NCBI GenBank assembly: GCA_937858715.1
Contig: CALLZY010000266.1
Span: forward strand, 1-38,041
DNA: 38,041 bases
Direction of reading: 5' to 3'
DNA from: an uncultured Chitinophagaceae bacterium
Lineage (GTDB): Bacteria > Bacteroidota > Bacteroidia > Chitinophagales > Chitinophagaceae
Of the stretch, positions 7,682 through 15,709 are shown in pieces. Under the pieces are notes generated by a model that worked only from the letters and a program-made list of their open reading frames with translations, had not been told where the DNA came from and made no database searches. The translations under genes and the position numbers were made by a program. Positions within the stretch are counted from its first letter, which is position 1. Each line of letters starts with the position of its first letter.

Positions 7682-7710
7682 AAGCTTTCACCCATCCGGA
7701 AAGGGACATT

Positions 7711-7718
7711 TATCTTTG
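7711..7718 (+). promoter_or_regulatory. -7 box (TATCTTTG)
   Basis: TATCTTTG matches TAnnTTTG, 27 nt before the ATG at 7746. The apparent TTG start codon at 7716 lies inside this box, which is a reason to prefer the ATG at 7746. Confidence 0.55.
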
Positions 7719-7745
7719 CACGGCATTCACAAAACTCAAATTTCT

Positions 7746-8477
7746 ATGGATTTTAAACAAATTCTGACATTGCTCGGTATAGTGCTTCCAGCATTGATTT
7801 TATTATTGGGTATTACACGACTATTTGTGAAGAATACAAAATGGATAGGTGGCCTGACCATGTTCTTTGCTTTTATTCTTTTACTTATTGGAGTTGCCCG
7901 TTATTTATTCCTTCCCTCCGGCGGTGGTTCGTCAGATAGCGGCCCCAAACCTGTTCCCATTGCGGTGAGCAAACACAGTGATGTTTTTAACAGGTCAATG
8001 GAGGATGTTCTGTCTTCCTATATTAATCTTTCAAATGCTTTTGCAGGAAACGATACATCAGCTATTGCCAAAGCCGGCAGTCAGTTCAAAAATTCTCTTG
8101 ATAGTTTTAAAGTTGAAGAACTGAAAGCAGATACACTTATTTATCAAACTGCACTTCAGCCTTTTGAAAATGTGAAATCTGAGACTGCTTCTGTTATTTC
8201 TGACCCCTCTATAAATGAGAAAAGAGGCTCTTTTAATATTCTGTCGAATGAGCTTTTCTCATTATTAAGCACAATTCGCTACGATCTTGCCAAATTGTAC
8301 TGGCATGAATGTGAGAAAGCTTTTGGTGAAGGTAATCCCGGAAACTGGCTCAGTAAAAATGAAGAGGAAAAAACTAATCCTTATGGAATAGAAGATTGTA
8401 TTGAAGTTAAAACCACCATTGATTTTGTGCCTGTTGCAGACACCACCAAACCGGCAGATACAACTAAAGCAAGATAA
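7746..8477 (+). CDS. membrane-anchored DUF3347-like protein
   Basis: Read from the ATG at 7746 the protein has 243 residues. Two hydrophobic segments (~8-26 and ~35-55) form a membrane anchor, followed by a Gly/Ser-rich linker (~58-65) and a helical domain. The domain resembles DUF3347, a module found in copper/silver efflux-related proteins of Bacteroidota: it has the helix with SSYINLSNAF, the FNILSNELFSLLSTI helix, and the end block LYWHECEKAF...NWLSKNEEEKTNPYG. In typical members the end block has a CPMA metal-binding motif; here it reads CEKA, so metal binding may be altered or lost. Family assignment is from memory of the pattern. The gene is 15 bp upstream of a TonB-dependent receptor, and the two are likely one transcript. 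Confidence 0.7.
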   Translation: MDFKQILTLLGIVLPALILLLGITRLFVKNTKWIGGLTMFFAFILLLIGVARYLFLPSGGGSSDSGPKPVPIAVSKHSDVFNRSMEDVLSSYINLSNAFAGNDTSAIAKAGSQFKNSLDSFKVEELKADTLIYQTALQPFENVKSETASVISDPSINEKRGSFNILSNELFSLLSTIRYDLAKLYWHECEKAFGEGNPGNWLSKNEEEKTNPYGIEDCIEVKTTIDFVPVADTTKPADTTKAR

Positions 8478-8492
8478 TACTGTTATACTGGT

Positions 8493-10871
8493 ATGAGCAG
8501 GTATGTTGTTGCACTGGTCTTCTTTGTGACCGGAATACAGGTTTCAGGTCAGAATTCTCTCTCACCAAACAAAGGGAACAGGTATTCTATAAACGGTTAT
8601 GTAAAAGACAGTTTAACGGGTGAGACAATCATAGGTGCAACAGTGGCGGTGAAAGGACAGCTAACGGGTGTGCAAAGCAACCAGTACGGATTCTATTCAT
8701 TAACACTTGATGAAGGAGTTTACTCTATAACAGTTTCTCACATTTCCTATGAAGGGAAATCGGCAGAAATCAGCCTGCATTCTAACCAGTCATACAATTT
8801 TGAGGTTATTCCAAAATCCAGTTCAATAGAAGAAGTGGTTGTTTATACCAAGCGCCGGGATGGAAATGTAAAGAATGCCCAAATGGGGAAGATGGATTTA
8901 TCCATGAACCAGATACGGAGTATTCCAGCATTTATGGGCGAAGTTGATCCTATGAAAGCAATTCAATTATTGCCAGGTGTACGCAACGCAGGTGAAGGCA
9001 ATGCCGGCTTTTATGTACGTGGCGGCGGCCCCGACCAAAACCTGATTATGCTGGATGATGCAGTCGTATATAACACCGGCCACCTTTTTGGATTTTTCTC
9101 TGTTTTTAATGGAGATGCCATTAAAAATGTTTCTTTAATTAAAGGAGGGATGCCGGCGCAGTATGGTGGCCGTCTTTCCTCAGTCGTAGATGTTACGATG
9201 AAAGACGGAAACATGAACAAGTTCCAAACGGAAGGAGGTATCGGACTGATAGCTTCGAGGTTTTCAGTACAAGGGCCATTGAAAAAAAATAAAGCATCAT
9301 TTATCCTTTCTGCCCGCCGGACTTATATAGATGCCCTGACTAAGCCTTTCATCAGCAAAAGCAGTGAGTTTTATGGCTCAGGTTATTATTTCTATGATGT
9401 AAATGCAAAAATCAATTATCGGTTTTCGGATAAAGACCGTTTATACCTGAGTGGTTATTTTGGCCGTGATGTATTTGATTTCAATAACTCGAAACGTTCA
9501 TTCTCTACCCAGGTGCCATGGGGTAATGCTACTGGAACCTTAAGATGGAACCATGTTTTTAACAGGCGGTTGTTTGCAAACACTACTTTTTTGTATAATG
9601 ATTACAAGTTCGATTTTAAAGCACAGCAGGAGAATTTTAAAATTGGCCTGTCATCGGGCATCAGGGATTTATCATTGAAAACAGACTTAGATTATTATCC
9701 TTTGCCCAATCATAAACTTAAGTTTGGAGGATTGCTGACTTACCACAAGTTTATTCCGAATGTATTAAGCGGAAGCCAGGATTCAGTAGTGTTTGAACCT
9801 AATAATGAAAATCAAAAGTATGCCATGGAAGCTGCTTTGTATGTTCAGGATGACTGGGAAATTGGCAGCAAGTGGAAACTGAATTATGGCTTGAGATGGA
9901 GTTCATTTGCACAAATCGGGCCTTACACCCTTTACAAAAGGGGGCCAAACAGGGAAAAATTAGACAGCACAGTTTTCAAAAGATTTGAGCAGGTAAAAAC
10001 ATATGGCGGACTGGAACCAAGACTCACTATACGCTATGCAATAGATGAAGCCACTTCGGTTAAAGCGGCTATAACCAGGAATCTGCAATACATTCACCTT
10101 GTTACAAATGCCGGAACCACCTTGCCCACTGATTTGTGGATACCGAGTACTTATATCGTTAAACCGCAGATTAGCTGGCTTTATTCAGCGGGATTGTTTA
10201 AAAATTTTAAAGACAACAGTTTTGAAACTTCGCTGGAACTATACTATAAAGACATGCAGAACCAGGTGGAATATAAAGAGGGTTATACACCTTCATTAAA
10301 CGACCCGGAAGATGAATTTGTGTTTGGCAGAGGGTGGAGCTATGGTGCTGAGATTTTGATAAATAAAACAAGGGGAAGACTGACCGGGTGGGTAGGCTAT
10401 ACTTTGTCGTGGACATGGAGAAAATTTGCTGAACTTAATGAGGGAGAAAAATACCCTGTACGTTACGACAGACGGCATGATTTGTCAGTAGTTTCAAATT
10501 ATGAAGTGAACAAGAAATGGAAACTGGGTGCTGTATTTATTTATGGAACAGGGAATGCGATAACGCTTCCAGAACGGTTTTATTTGGTTAGCGGTGTACT
10601 TACACAAGAATACAGTAAGTTGAACCAGTACCGGATGAATGCATATCACCGTCTTGACTTTTCCGCCACATACACACCCCAACCCAGGAAGAAAAGAAAG
10701 TTCAGCAATAATTGGGTGTTTAGTATTTACAATGTGTACAGCAGGATGAACCCTTACTTCATTTATTTTGACCAAACAGGTAACCTTGCTAATGGTGATT
10801 TAAAAGTTGAAGCAAGACAGGTTTCTCTTTTCCCGATCCTGCCTGCCGTAACCTGGAATTTTAAGTTTTGA
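8493..10871 (+). CDS. TonB-dependent outer-membrane receptor with carboxypeptidase-like domain
   Basis: The 792-residue protein starts with a signal peptide (MSRYVVALVFFVTGIQVSGQ). Residues ~30-110 form a carboxypeptidase-regulatory-like beta-sandwich (NGYVKDSLTGETIIGATVAV). The TonB plug follows at ~130-250, with IQLLPGVRNAGEG, FYVRGGGPDQNLIMLDD and GGRLSSVVDV. The rest is rich in aromatic-ended strands as expected of a 22-strand barrel, ending in an aromatic residue (TWNFKF). Such receptors take up large or scarce ligands such as siderophores, glycans or metal complexes using TonB energy. No SusD partner is adjacent, so it is not a classical SusC. It follows the DUF3347-like gene, which hints at a metal-related role (inference). 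It converges on 10884-11723 with only 12 bp between stops. Confidence 0.9.
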   Translation: MSRYVVALVFFVTGIQVSGQNSLSPNKGNRYSINGYVKDSLTGETIIGATVAVKGQLTGVQSNQYGFYSLTLDEGVYSITVSHISYEGKSAEISLHSNQSYNFEVIPKSSSIEEVVVYTKRRDGNVKNAQMGKMDLSMNQIRSIPAFMGEVDPMKAIQLLPGVRNAGEGNAGFYVRGGGPDQNLIMLDDAVVYNTGHLFGFFSVFNGDAIKNVSLIKGGMPAQYGGRLSSVVDVTMKDGNMNKFQTEGGIGLIASRFSVQGPLKKNKASFILSARRTYIDALTKPFISKSSEFYGSGYYFYDVNAKINYRFSDKDRLYLSGYFGRDVFDFNNSKRSFSTQVPWGNATGTLRWNHVFNRRLFANTTFLYNDYKFDFKAQQENFKIGLSSGIRDLSLKTDLDYYPLPNHKLKFGGLLTYHKFIPNVLSGSQDSVVFEPNNENQKYAMEAALYVQDDWEIGSKWKLNYGLRWSSFAQIGPYTLYKRGPNREKLDSTVFKRFEQVKTYGGLEPRLTIRYAIDEATSVKAAITRNLQYIHLVTNAGTTLPTDLWIPSTYIVKPQISWLYSAGLFKNFKDNSFETSLELYYKDMQNQVEYKEGYTPSLNDPEDEFVFGRGWSYGAEILINKTRGRLTGWVGYTLSWTWRKFAELNEGEKYPVRYDRRHDLSVVSNYEVNKKWKLGAVFIYGTGNAITLPERFYLVSGVLTQEYSKLNQYRMNAYHRLDFSATYTPQPRKKRKFSNNWVFSIYNVYSRMNPYFIYFDQTGNLANGDLKVEARQVSLFPILPAVTWNFKF

Positions 10872-10883
10872 CAATTCTGAGAA

Positions 10884-11723
10884 TCATTTTGGCTTCTCAT
10901 ATATAAACCTGACCATTGCATTTTTCTGCTCGTCTGATGTCAGGTAGAGCTGGTAACGTTTCTCGCCGGCATTTACAATCATTAATGCAGTGTTAGGCGG
11001 AATTGATCCCAGGTTTTCGCCAACCATGATGACTTCCTGCTCAGTACGTTTAAGGTCAATCCTTACAGTCATTGAAACAGGCTGACCGGTCAAACGCTTA
11101 TTACTGACAACCGGCATATTGTTGGCATATACAGAAATGGTGTCTCCGTCAATCTGGCCATTGTCATAAAAATCGATTCGGATTGTTCCGGTGTCAACCT
11201 TTATTTCTTTTACCAGCTCAGCTTTTCTCTTTGTTAGGGTTGCTGGCAATTTTAGCTCTGGTTTAAAAGTGGAACGTTCAAAACGCTGCAGCACTACGGT
11301 TCCCGGCTCACAGATTGTTTTATTATCGGTGGCCTTTCCTGTCCATGTGCCGCGGAGTTGTTCTTCTGTCACTACGTTTCCGCCCCCTTTGTGATAAGTA
11401 AGTTTAAAAGTCTTTACACAAGGCACACAATCTTCTTTAATGCGAAAAGTGATGATGCCATTTTCCTGGAGATTGGCTGTATTGCTGTCTTTATTAAAGT
11501 TGCCTTCAAAATTTTCCCGGATATAATTTAGAGAATCAGAGAAATGATAAGAGATACCGGTCAGCTTGCTGCCTGCCATTTGAATTTGCAACTCAATGTT
11601 GTACACGGGAAAACAACCGCTTGGAGCCATTACCACACGGCCTTTCCAAATACCATTGAGGTCTTGTGACATGGCAACCCCTGTGAACAGGACAATAGAA
11701 AATAGAAGGAAACTTCGTTTCAT
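10884..11723 (-). CDS. exported protein with C-terminal module shared with its neighbour
   Basis: The start at 11723 is preferred because it gives a clean signal peptide (MKRSFLLFSIVLFTGVAMSQ), leaving 279 residues in all. The N-terminal half opens with LNGIWKGRV, the beginning typical of lipocalin-like or beta-barrel domains, and contains an internal CVPC. The last ~100 residues (from about TGTIRIDFYDNGQID) are a module also present at the end of the upstream gene: YDNGxIDxDTISVY, then ENLGxIPPNTxLMIV, then KNAxVRFxYxKP. The Asp/Asn-rich loop could bind calcium (inference). I know no function. It lies 65 bp downstream of its paralogue on the same strand, so the pair probably arose by tandem duplication. 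Confidence 0.7.
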   Translation of the reverse strand: MKRSFLLFSIVLFTGVAMSQDLNGIWKGRVVMAPSGCFPVYNIELQIQMAGSKLTGISYHFSDSLNYIRENFEGNFNKDSNTANLQENGIITFRIKEDCVPCVKTFKLTYHKGGGNVVTEEQLRGTWTGKATDNKTICEPGTVVLQRFERSTFKPELKLPATLTKRKAELVKEIKVDTGTIRIDFYDNGQIDGDTISVYANNMPVVSNKRLTGQPVSMTVRIDLKRTEQEVIMVGENLGSIPPNTALMIVNAGEKRYQLYLTSDEQKNAMVRFIYEKPK

Positions 11724-11788
11724 CAATGCCAAAATAGGTAAATAAAGCAACCTGAAAATAAAAAATACAGAAACGGTAACCGCTTATA

Positions 11789-12925
11789 CTACGGTTTCTG
11801 GTACCGGAAACGAACCACAGCATTTTTTTGTTCAGTGGAAGTGATGCGGACTTCAAAACGCTTATCACCGGCTTCTACAATCATTAACGAAGTATTAGGC
11901 GGAATACGGCCCAGGTTCTCAGCAACCATTGTAAGCTCATGGTCTGCATTTTCTTCATCATCCATATTCAGCTTTACAGTAAGGGGAGTGGCTGTAAGCT
12001 TTTTGGAAGCCAGTACCAGTTTGTTATCGAGGTAAACAGAAATAGTGTCGTTATCAATTTCGCCGTTATCATAAAGTTTTACAATCACCTCAGAACTTGA
12101 TACTGTCAGGGTTTTCACCAGTTCATTTGATCTTGCAACCAATACTTGCGGTTTGGGTATTATCTGTGGTTTAACTTTTACAACCGGTTGTTCAATCTTT
12201 TTAATAGTATCCTTTATTATAGGTTGTGGTGTTATAACTGTCTTTTTACTCACAACAGGAGGTGAGGTTGCGGGCTTTTTAGTTACTACCGGAGGTTTTG
12301 TTGTAACAGGTTTTTTATTGGTCTGAGGAATGTTGGTTTTAGCGACCGGAGTATTCACCTTTGCTTTAACAGTGTCATTTTTTGTTAGGGGAGGCTGGTT
12401 GACAATTACCGGCACTTTTTTAATCTTTCCTTTAAGAAAGGGTTCCACATAAAAATCGGATGTTGCCACTTTGCGCAGAAACACTTTGCCACCGCCGCAA
12501 CTGCCCCATTCGTAGGGATTTGGTCCAAGCTTTACCTCATCTTTTCCCAGATAAGTACCTTCCAGAAACTCTTCCCTGCCAGATTTTGAATAAGTAAGAT
12601 TATAATTCATGATGCAAGTGCGGCCACCCAGAAGGGTTTTAACCTCAACCGTCTTTATTTCCCTGATTTTAAGATTCTTTTTGGCTTTAGAAAAAGACCC
12701 GGTCATCGTGGCTTTTCCATAAAACCTCACATCAAGATATGAATAGGAAACACCGGAAGAGAAATTTGTGGAATTGTCAATCTGAAATTCAAGTTTGTAC
12801 CTGTCGCCATCTTCAGTAATAAAAAAGCCCCTCCATATGCCTGTAATGTTTTGGGCATAGCCGGAGACTGCGCCAGAAAGCAGGAAAAATGAAAATAAAA
12901 AACACTTAAAGGCAATTCGTTTCAT
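11789..12925 (-). CDS. exported protein with Pro/Thr/Lys-rich linker, paralogue of the next gene
   Basis: Starting at 12925 gives 378 residues with a signal peptide (MKRIAFKCFLFSFFLLSGAVSGYAQ). An N-terminal beta-rich domain opens with ITGIWRGFF, matching the paralogue at 10884-11723. Then comes a ~90-residue linker made of short repeats of Pro, Thr, Lys and Val (such as KKPVTTKPPVVTKKP), probably extended in the periplasm or outside the cell. The C-terminal module (YDNGEIDNDTISVY ... ENLGRIPPNTSLMIV) is closely similar to that of the neighbour, while the linker is absent there. A minus-strand TAATTTTG at 12939-12932 lies 6 nt before the start codon. The function is unknown. Confidence 0.72.
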   Translation of the reverse strand: MKRIAFKCFLFSFFLLSGAVSGYAQNITGIWRGFFITEDGDRYKLEFQIDNSTNFSSGVSYSYLDVRFYGKATMTGSFSKAKKNLKIREIKTVEVKTLLGGRTCIMNYNLTYSKSGREEFLEGTYLGKDEVKLGPNPYEWGSCGGGKVFLRKVATSDFYVEPFLKGKIKKVPVIVNQPPLTKNDTVKAKVNTPVAKTNIPQTNKKPVTTKPPVVTKKPATSPPVVSKKTVITPQPIIKDTIKKIEQPVVKVKPQIIPKPQVLVARSNELVKTLTVSSSEVIVKLYDNGEIDNDTISVYLDNKLVLASKKLTATPLTVKLNMDDEENADHELTMVAENLGRIPPNTSLMIVEAGDKRFEVRITSTEQKNAVVRFRYQKP

Positions 12926-12931
12926 CGGGGT

Positions 12932-12939
12932 CAAAATTA
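12932..12939 (-). promoter_or_regulatory. -7 box (TAATTTTG) close to a start codon
   Basis: On the minus strand TAATTTTG fits TAnnTTTG and ends 6 nt before the ATG at 12925. If it is the promoter, the leader is only a few nucleotides long. Confidence 0.5.
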
Positions 12940-13008
12940 ACGAATGGGTTCGTACTGAAAAATGCTTCCTGAAGCAAGAGTTTGTTAATTTTATCAGAAT
13001 AGTTGAGT

Positions 13009-13707
13009 ATGAGATCAGCATTAATTACAGCACTAATATTAATTTCCGGAACAGTTTTTTCACAAGTCAGCCCCGGTGAAATCAGTCTTCTTGAAAAGCT
13101 TGACTCTGTCGGTAATTCTGTTTCACCTGCCAAACACTTTGCAAGGCTTTATATTACAGCCACTGCAAATGCTATCTATTTCTGGCAAACAAGAACTGAG
13201 GAAGAAAAAAAACTGAACAGGCGTTTTGAAAGAAGATTTGCTTCTTATTTCTTTTCGGCGGCAGACTCATTCAGGAACGGGAAGAAAATACCCGAAGAAT
13301 GGAGTTCTTATTTCCATACTAGTGATACTTCCTTACTACAATATCAGTTGCTTGGCATTAATGCCCACATTAACGGCGATATCTGGAAAACCCTGACTGC
13401 TGAATTCTCATCTAGTGAGCTAAAATTGTACAAAAACAGTTTTCTGGCTTTCAATAAAACTCTCAATAAGCAGTATTTTAGTTTATATGAGGAATCATTG
13501 ATTCGAAACAGGCGTATGCGGTTTCTGCACCAAATCACTTACGGGATGGACCGGTGGTATTGCAGCCAGATGCTTCTGAAATGGAGAAAGAGACAAATGA
13601 AGCTGGCTGAGATTTATTATTCAAAGCCTGCTTTGTTCCTTCGAAAAGAAAAAAGCCTGAGTAAAAAGAAACTCAGGCTTGATAAAGCAATTATAAATAT
13701 TTTTTGA
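13009..13707 (+). CDS. hypothetical exported protein
   Basis: The ATG at 13009 gives 232 residues beginning MRSALITALILISGTVFSQ, a plausible signal peptide. The TTG at 13003 adds only two residues. The mature part is helical and basic with many Arg, Lys and Phe (FERRFASYFFSAADSF) and no motif I recognise. It is divergent from the exported pair at 10884-12925, with 83 bp between starts, and convergent with the lipoprotein gene at 13713-14423, with 5 bp between stops. Its last ~18 codons overlap a strong hairpin (13653-13680) that looks like the terminator of the opposing gene, so the C-terminus (SLSKKKLRLDK) is partly shaped by that structure. Confidence 0.6.
   Translation: MRSALITALILISGTVFSQVSPGEISLLEKLDSVGNSVSPAKHFARLYITATANAIYFWQTRTEEEKKLNRRFERRFASYFFSAADSFRNGKKIPEEWSSYFHTSDTSLLQYQLLGINAHINGDIWKTLTAEFSSSELKLYKNSFLAFNKTLNKQYFSLYEESLIRNRRMRFLHQITYGMDRWYCSQMLLKWRKRQMKLAEIYYSKPALFLRKEKSLSKKKLRLDKAIINIF
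13647..13680 (-). terminator. terminator of the lipoprotein gene, nested in the opposing CDS
   Basis: The stem AAGCCTGAG (13653-13661) / CTCAGGCTT (13672-13680) has a 10-nt loop. On the minus strand it is followed by a T-rich tract (the complement of 13645-13654). It lies 33 nt past the stop of the minus-strand gene 13713-14423 and within the coding end of 13009-13707. Confidence 0.7.
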
Positions 13708-13712
13708 TTCAA

Positions 13713-14423
13713 TTATTCAATATGGTATGAAACCAACGTTGATATTTGCTGAAGTTTGAGAAATCTTGTACCCATCGGGGCCTTCTCCTGTATATATTTC
13801 AGTACACCAATACCCGGTTCAAAGTAAACTTGATCTTTCCGGTAGTTTCTTGCATTCTTTTCAAAATAGAGATAGTCGTTAAAACTACCAGCAGGAGTTT
13901 TGAAGTTGCCAGAAATCTTTAAAGAACGTCCCTGAGCGGCTGCATCCTCAAAATTGGCCAAATAACGAAGAGAATCACCTGCAAACAGGCCATACTCCTT
14001 TTTCGCATCTTTCACATCTGGCATAAATACCCGGTCACTTATAGAAAACAAGGTTGAATCGTTGGCATACAGCGTTTCCGGAAGACCGATATCCATACTG
14101 GCCTGCCACCAAACGAGACCGTCTGACAATGACTTATATGTAGTGCTATAACGAAGAGTGTCTAACTGTACTTTCTGAAGAACACCGTCTGAAAAAATGG
14201 AATCTTCATACACCCAATAGTTTTTGGTACTAAGAGGAATAATACCACAATGCTTTGATGTACAATTAAATACAATAACTGAGTCGTTACTGTACGAACG
14301 GCCTGCCGGGTTTGAGGTTTGTGCAATACATTGCTCCTCAGTTACAGGCGGTACAATCTCATCTTTGGCGCATGAAGCAAAAAAGATAGTTGTAATCAAA
14401 AGGTATAGAGTCACTTTTTTCAA
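13713..14423 (-). CDS. hypothetical lipoprotein
   Basis: The 236-residue protein starts at a TTG (14421-14423); no in-frame ATG gives a better signal peptide. The N-terminus MKKVTLYLLITTIFFASC ends in a lipobox with Cys18, and an aspartate/glutamate-containing stretch follows. The mature part carries three more Cys near the N-terminus (EEQC, VFNCTSKHC) and a segment with PLSTKNYWVYEDS, reminiscent of small Bacteroidota surface lipoproteins of unknown function. I recognise no enzyme motif. It is divergent from prfB, which starts 160 bp away. Confidence 0.65.
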   Translation of the reverse strand: MKKVTLYLLITTIFFASCAKDEIVPPVTEEQCIAQTSNPAGRSYSNDSVIVFNCTSKHCGIIPLSTKNYWVYEDSIFSDGVLQKVQLDTLRYSTTYKSLSDGLVWWQASMDIGLPETLYANDSTLFSISDRVFMPDVKDAKKEYGLFAGDSLRYLANFEDAAAQGRSLKISGNFKTPAGSFNDYLYFEKNARNYRKDQVYFEPGIGVLKYIQEKAPMGTRFLKLQQISTLVSYHIE

Positions 14424-14571
14424 AGGAAACCAATTTTTACGGTTAAAAGGGAGGACAAAATAGACACCGGTTCTGACATATCATAACTTTACTACGTATT
14501 TTTTCTATTTAAATGCACCGTATTTTCTGCAAATAATTGGTTCTGAATATTTACGGGCATAAAAAAAATCC

Positions 14572-14579
14572 TACTTTTG
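14572..14579 (+). promoter_or_regulatory. -7 box (TACTTTTG) of prfB
   Basis: TACTTTTG fits TAnnTTTG and ends 4 nt before the ATG at 14584. Transcription would start at or next to the start codon, giving a leaderless or nearly leaderless prfB mRNA. No convincing -33 element was seen. Confidence 0.55.
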
Positions 14580-14583
14580 CACA

Positions 14584-15676
14584 ATGACACAGGAAAAATT
14601 ACAGGATATGCGGTCCCGCATTGCCGGGATAAGGAGGTTTCTTTGACGTCGGGAACCGACTTGCAAAAATTGAAAATGACAAACAACTTTCTCTGAGTCC
14701 CGGTTTTTGGGATGATAATGCACGGGCAACTTCCATCATGAAGGAGATAAAGGTTAACGAGTACTGGGTAAGCCTGTACGATAAAACCAATACTTCGGTG
14801 GAAGATTTTGCTGTTCTGTTCGACTTCTGGAAAGGGGGCGATGCCACCGAAGAAGAAACCCAGGAGGCATTCGATAAAGCACTTGCCGACATTGAGGATG
14901 CCGAATTTAAAGCCACACTTAATGAACCGGAAGATGAATTACCTGCTGTTTTGCAGATAAACTCAGGTGCAGGAGGCACAGAAAGCCAGGATTGGGCCGA
15001 AATGCTGGCCCGTATGTACCGTATGTATGGAGAAAAGCAAGGCTGGAAAGTAACCGAGCTGGACTGGGTGTGGGGTGATGGGGCCGGGATTAAAACCGCT
15101 ACCTTACAGTTTGAAGGGGAATTTGCCTATGGCTTTTTAAAAGCTGAAAGTGGTGTACACAGGCTGGTTCGCATTTCGCCGTTCGACAGTAATGCCCGCC
15201 GCCATACTTCTTTTGCATCTGTTTTCGTTTACCCTCTTGTAGATGATACTATTAATATTGAGATAAAGGATAGCGAGGTAAAGATGGAAACTGCCCGGAG
15301 TGGCGGTGCCGGTGGCCAGAATGTAAACAAAGTAGAGACAAAGGTTTTTTTAACCCACTTAGCTACGGGCATCACCGTGGTTTGCCAGACAGAAAGAACG
15401 CAGCTTGGTAACAGGGAAAAAGCGATGACCATGCTGAAAAGCCGTCTGTACGAAGAAGAATTGAGAAAGAGAAATGAATTAAAGGACAGTGCCAACAGCA
15501 AAAAGAAAAAAATAGAGTGGGGCAGCCAGATACGCAGCTACGTTTTCCATCCGTACAAAATGATTAAAGACCACCGTACCGACTTTGAAACCGGTAATGT
15601 GCAACCCGTAATGGATGGCGAACTGGACGGATTTATTAAAGCTTACCTGATGAGTGAGAAAGAATCGGAATCTTAA
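14584..15676 (+). CDS. prfB: peptide chain release factor 2, programmed +1 frameshift
   Basis: RF2 recognises UGA and UAA stop codons and triggers peptide release on the ribosome. Here it is encoded in two frames: ATG 14584 runs 20 codons to CTT, then an in-frame TGA at 14644-14646, and the rest reads from GAC at 14645 to 15676. The site AGG AGG TTT CTT TGA C has an internal Shine-Dalgarno (14632-14637), the slippery CTT and the poor TGA-C context, the classic autoregulatory arrangement in which low RF2 favours frameshifting. The full product is ~363 residues, against 365 in E. coli. The RF2 tripeptide SPF lies at ~198-200 and the catalytic GGQ at ~243-245. A simple ORF call misses roughly the first 50 residues. 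Confidence 0.95.
14632..14647 (+). promoter_or_regulatory. RF2 programmed frameshift site
   Basis: AGGAGG, a 3-nt spacer, CTT, TGA and C. Shine-Dalgarno pairing 3 nt upstream of CTT pushes the ribosome +1 at the slow UGA codon. The spacing matches the well-known E. coli prfB site. Confidence 0.93.
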
Positions 15677-15709
15677 ACAACTATTTTCTTACTAATAAAT
15701 TGACTGCAT

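Noticed and set aside
7716-7745. TTG as the start of the DUF3347-like protein
   Set aside because: The TTG overlaps the -7 promoter box TATCTTTG, so it would not be in the mRNA; the ATG at 7746 gives a proper N-terminal membrane segment.
14584-14646. prfB as a pseudogene because of the in-frame TGA
   Set aside because: The stop is part of the canonical AGGAGG-TTT-CTT-TGA-C frameshift site and the downstream frame is intact with SPF and GGQ.
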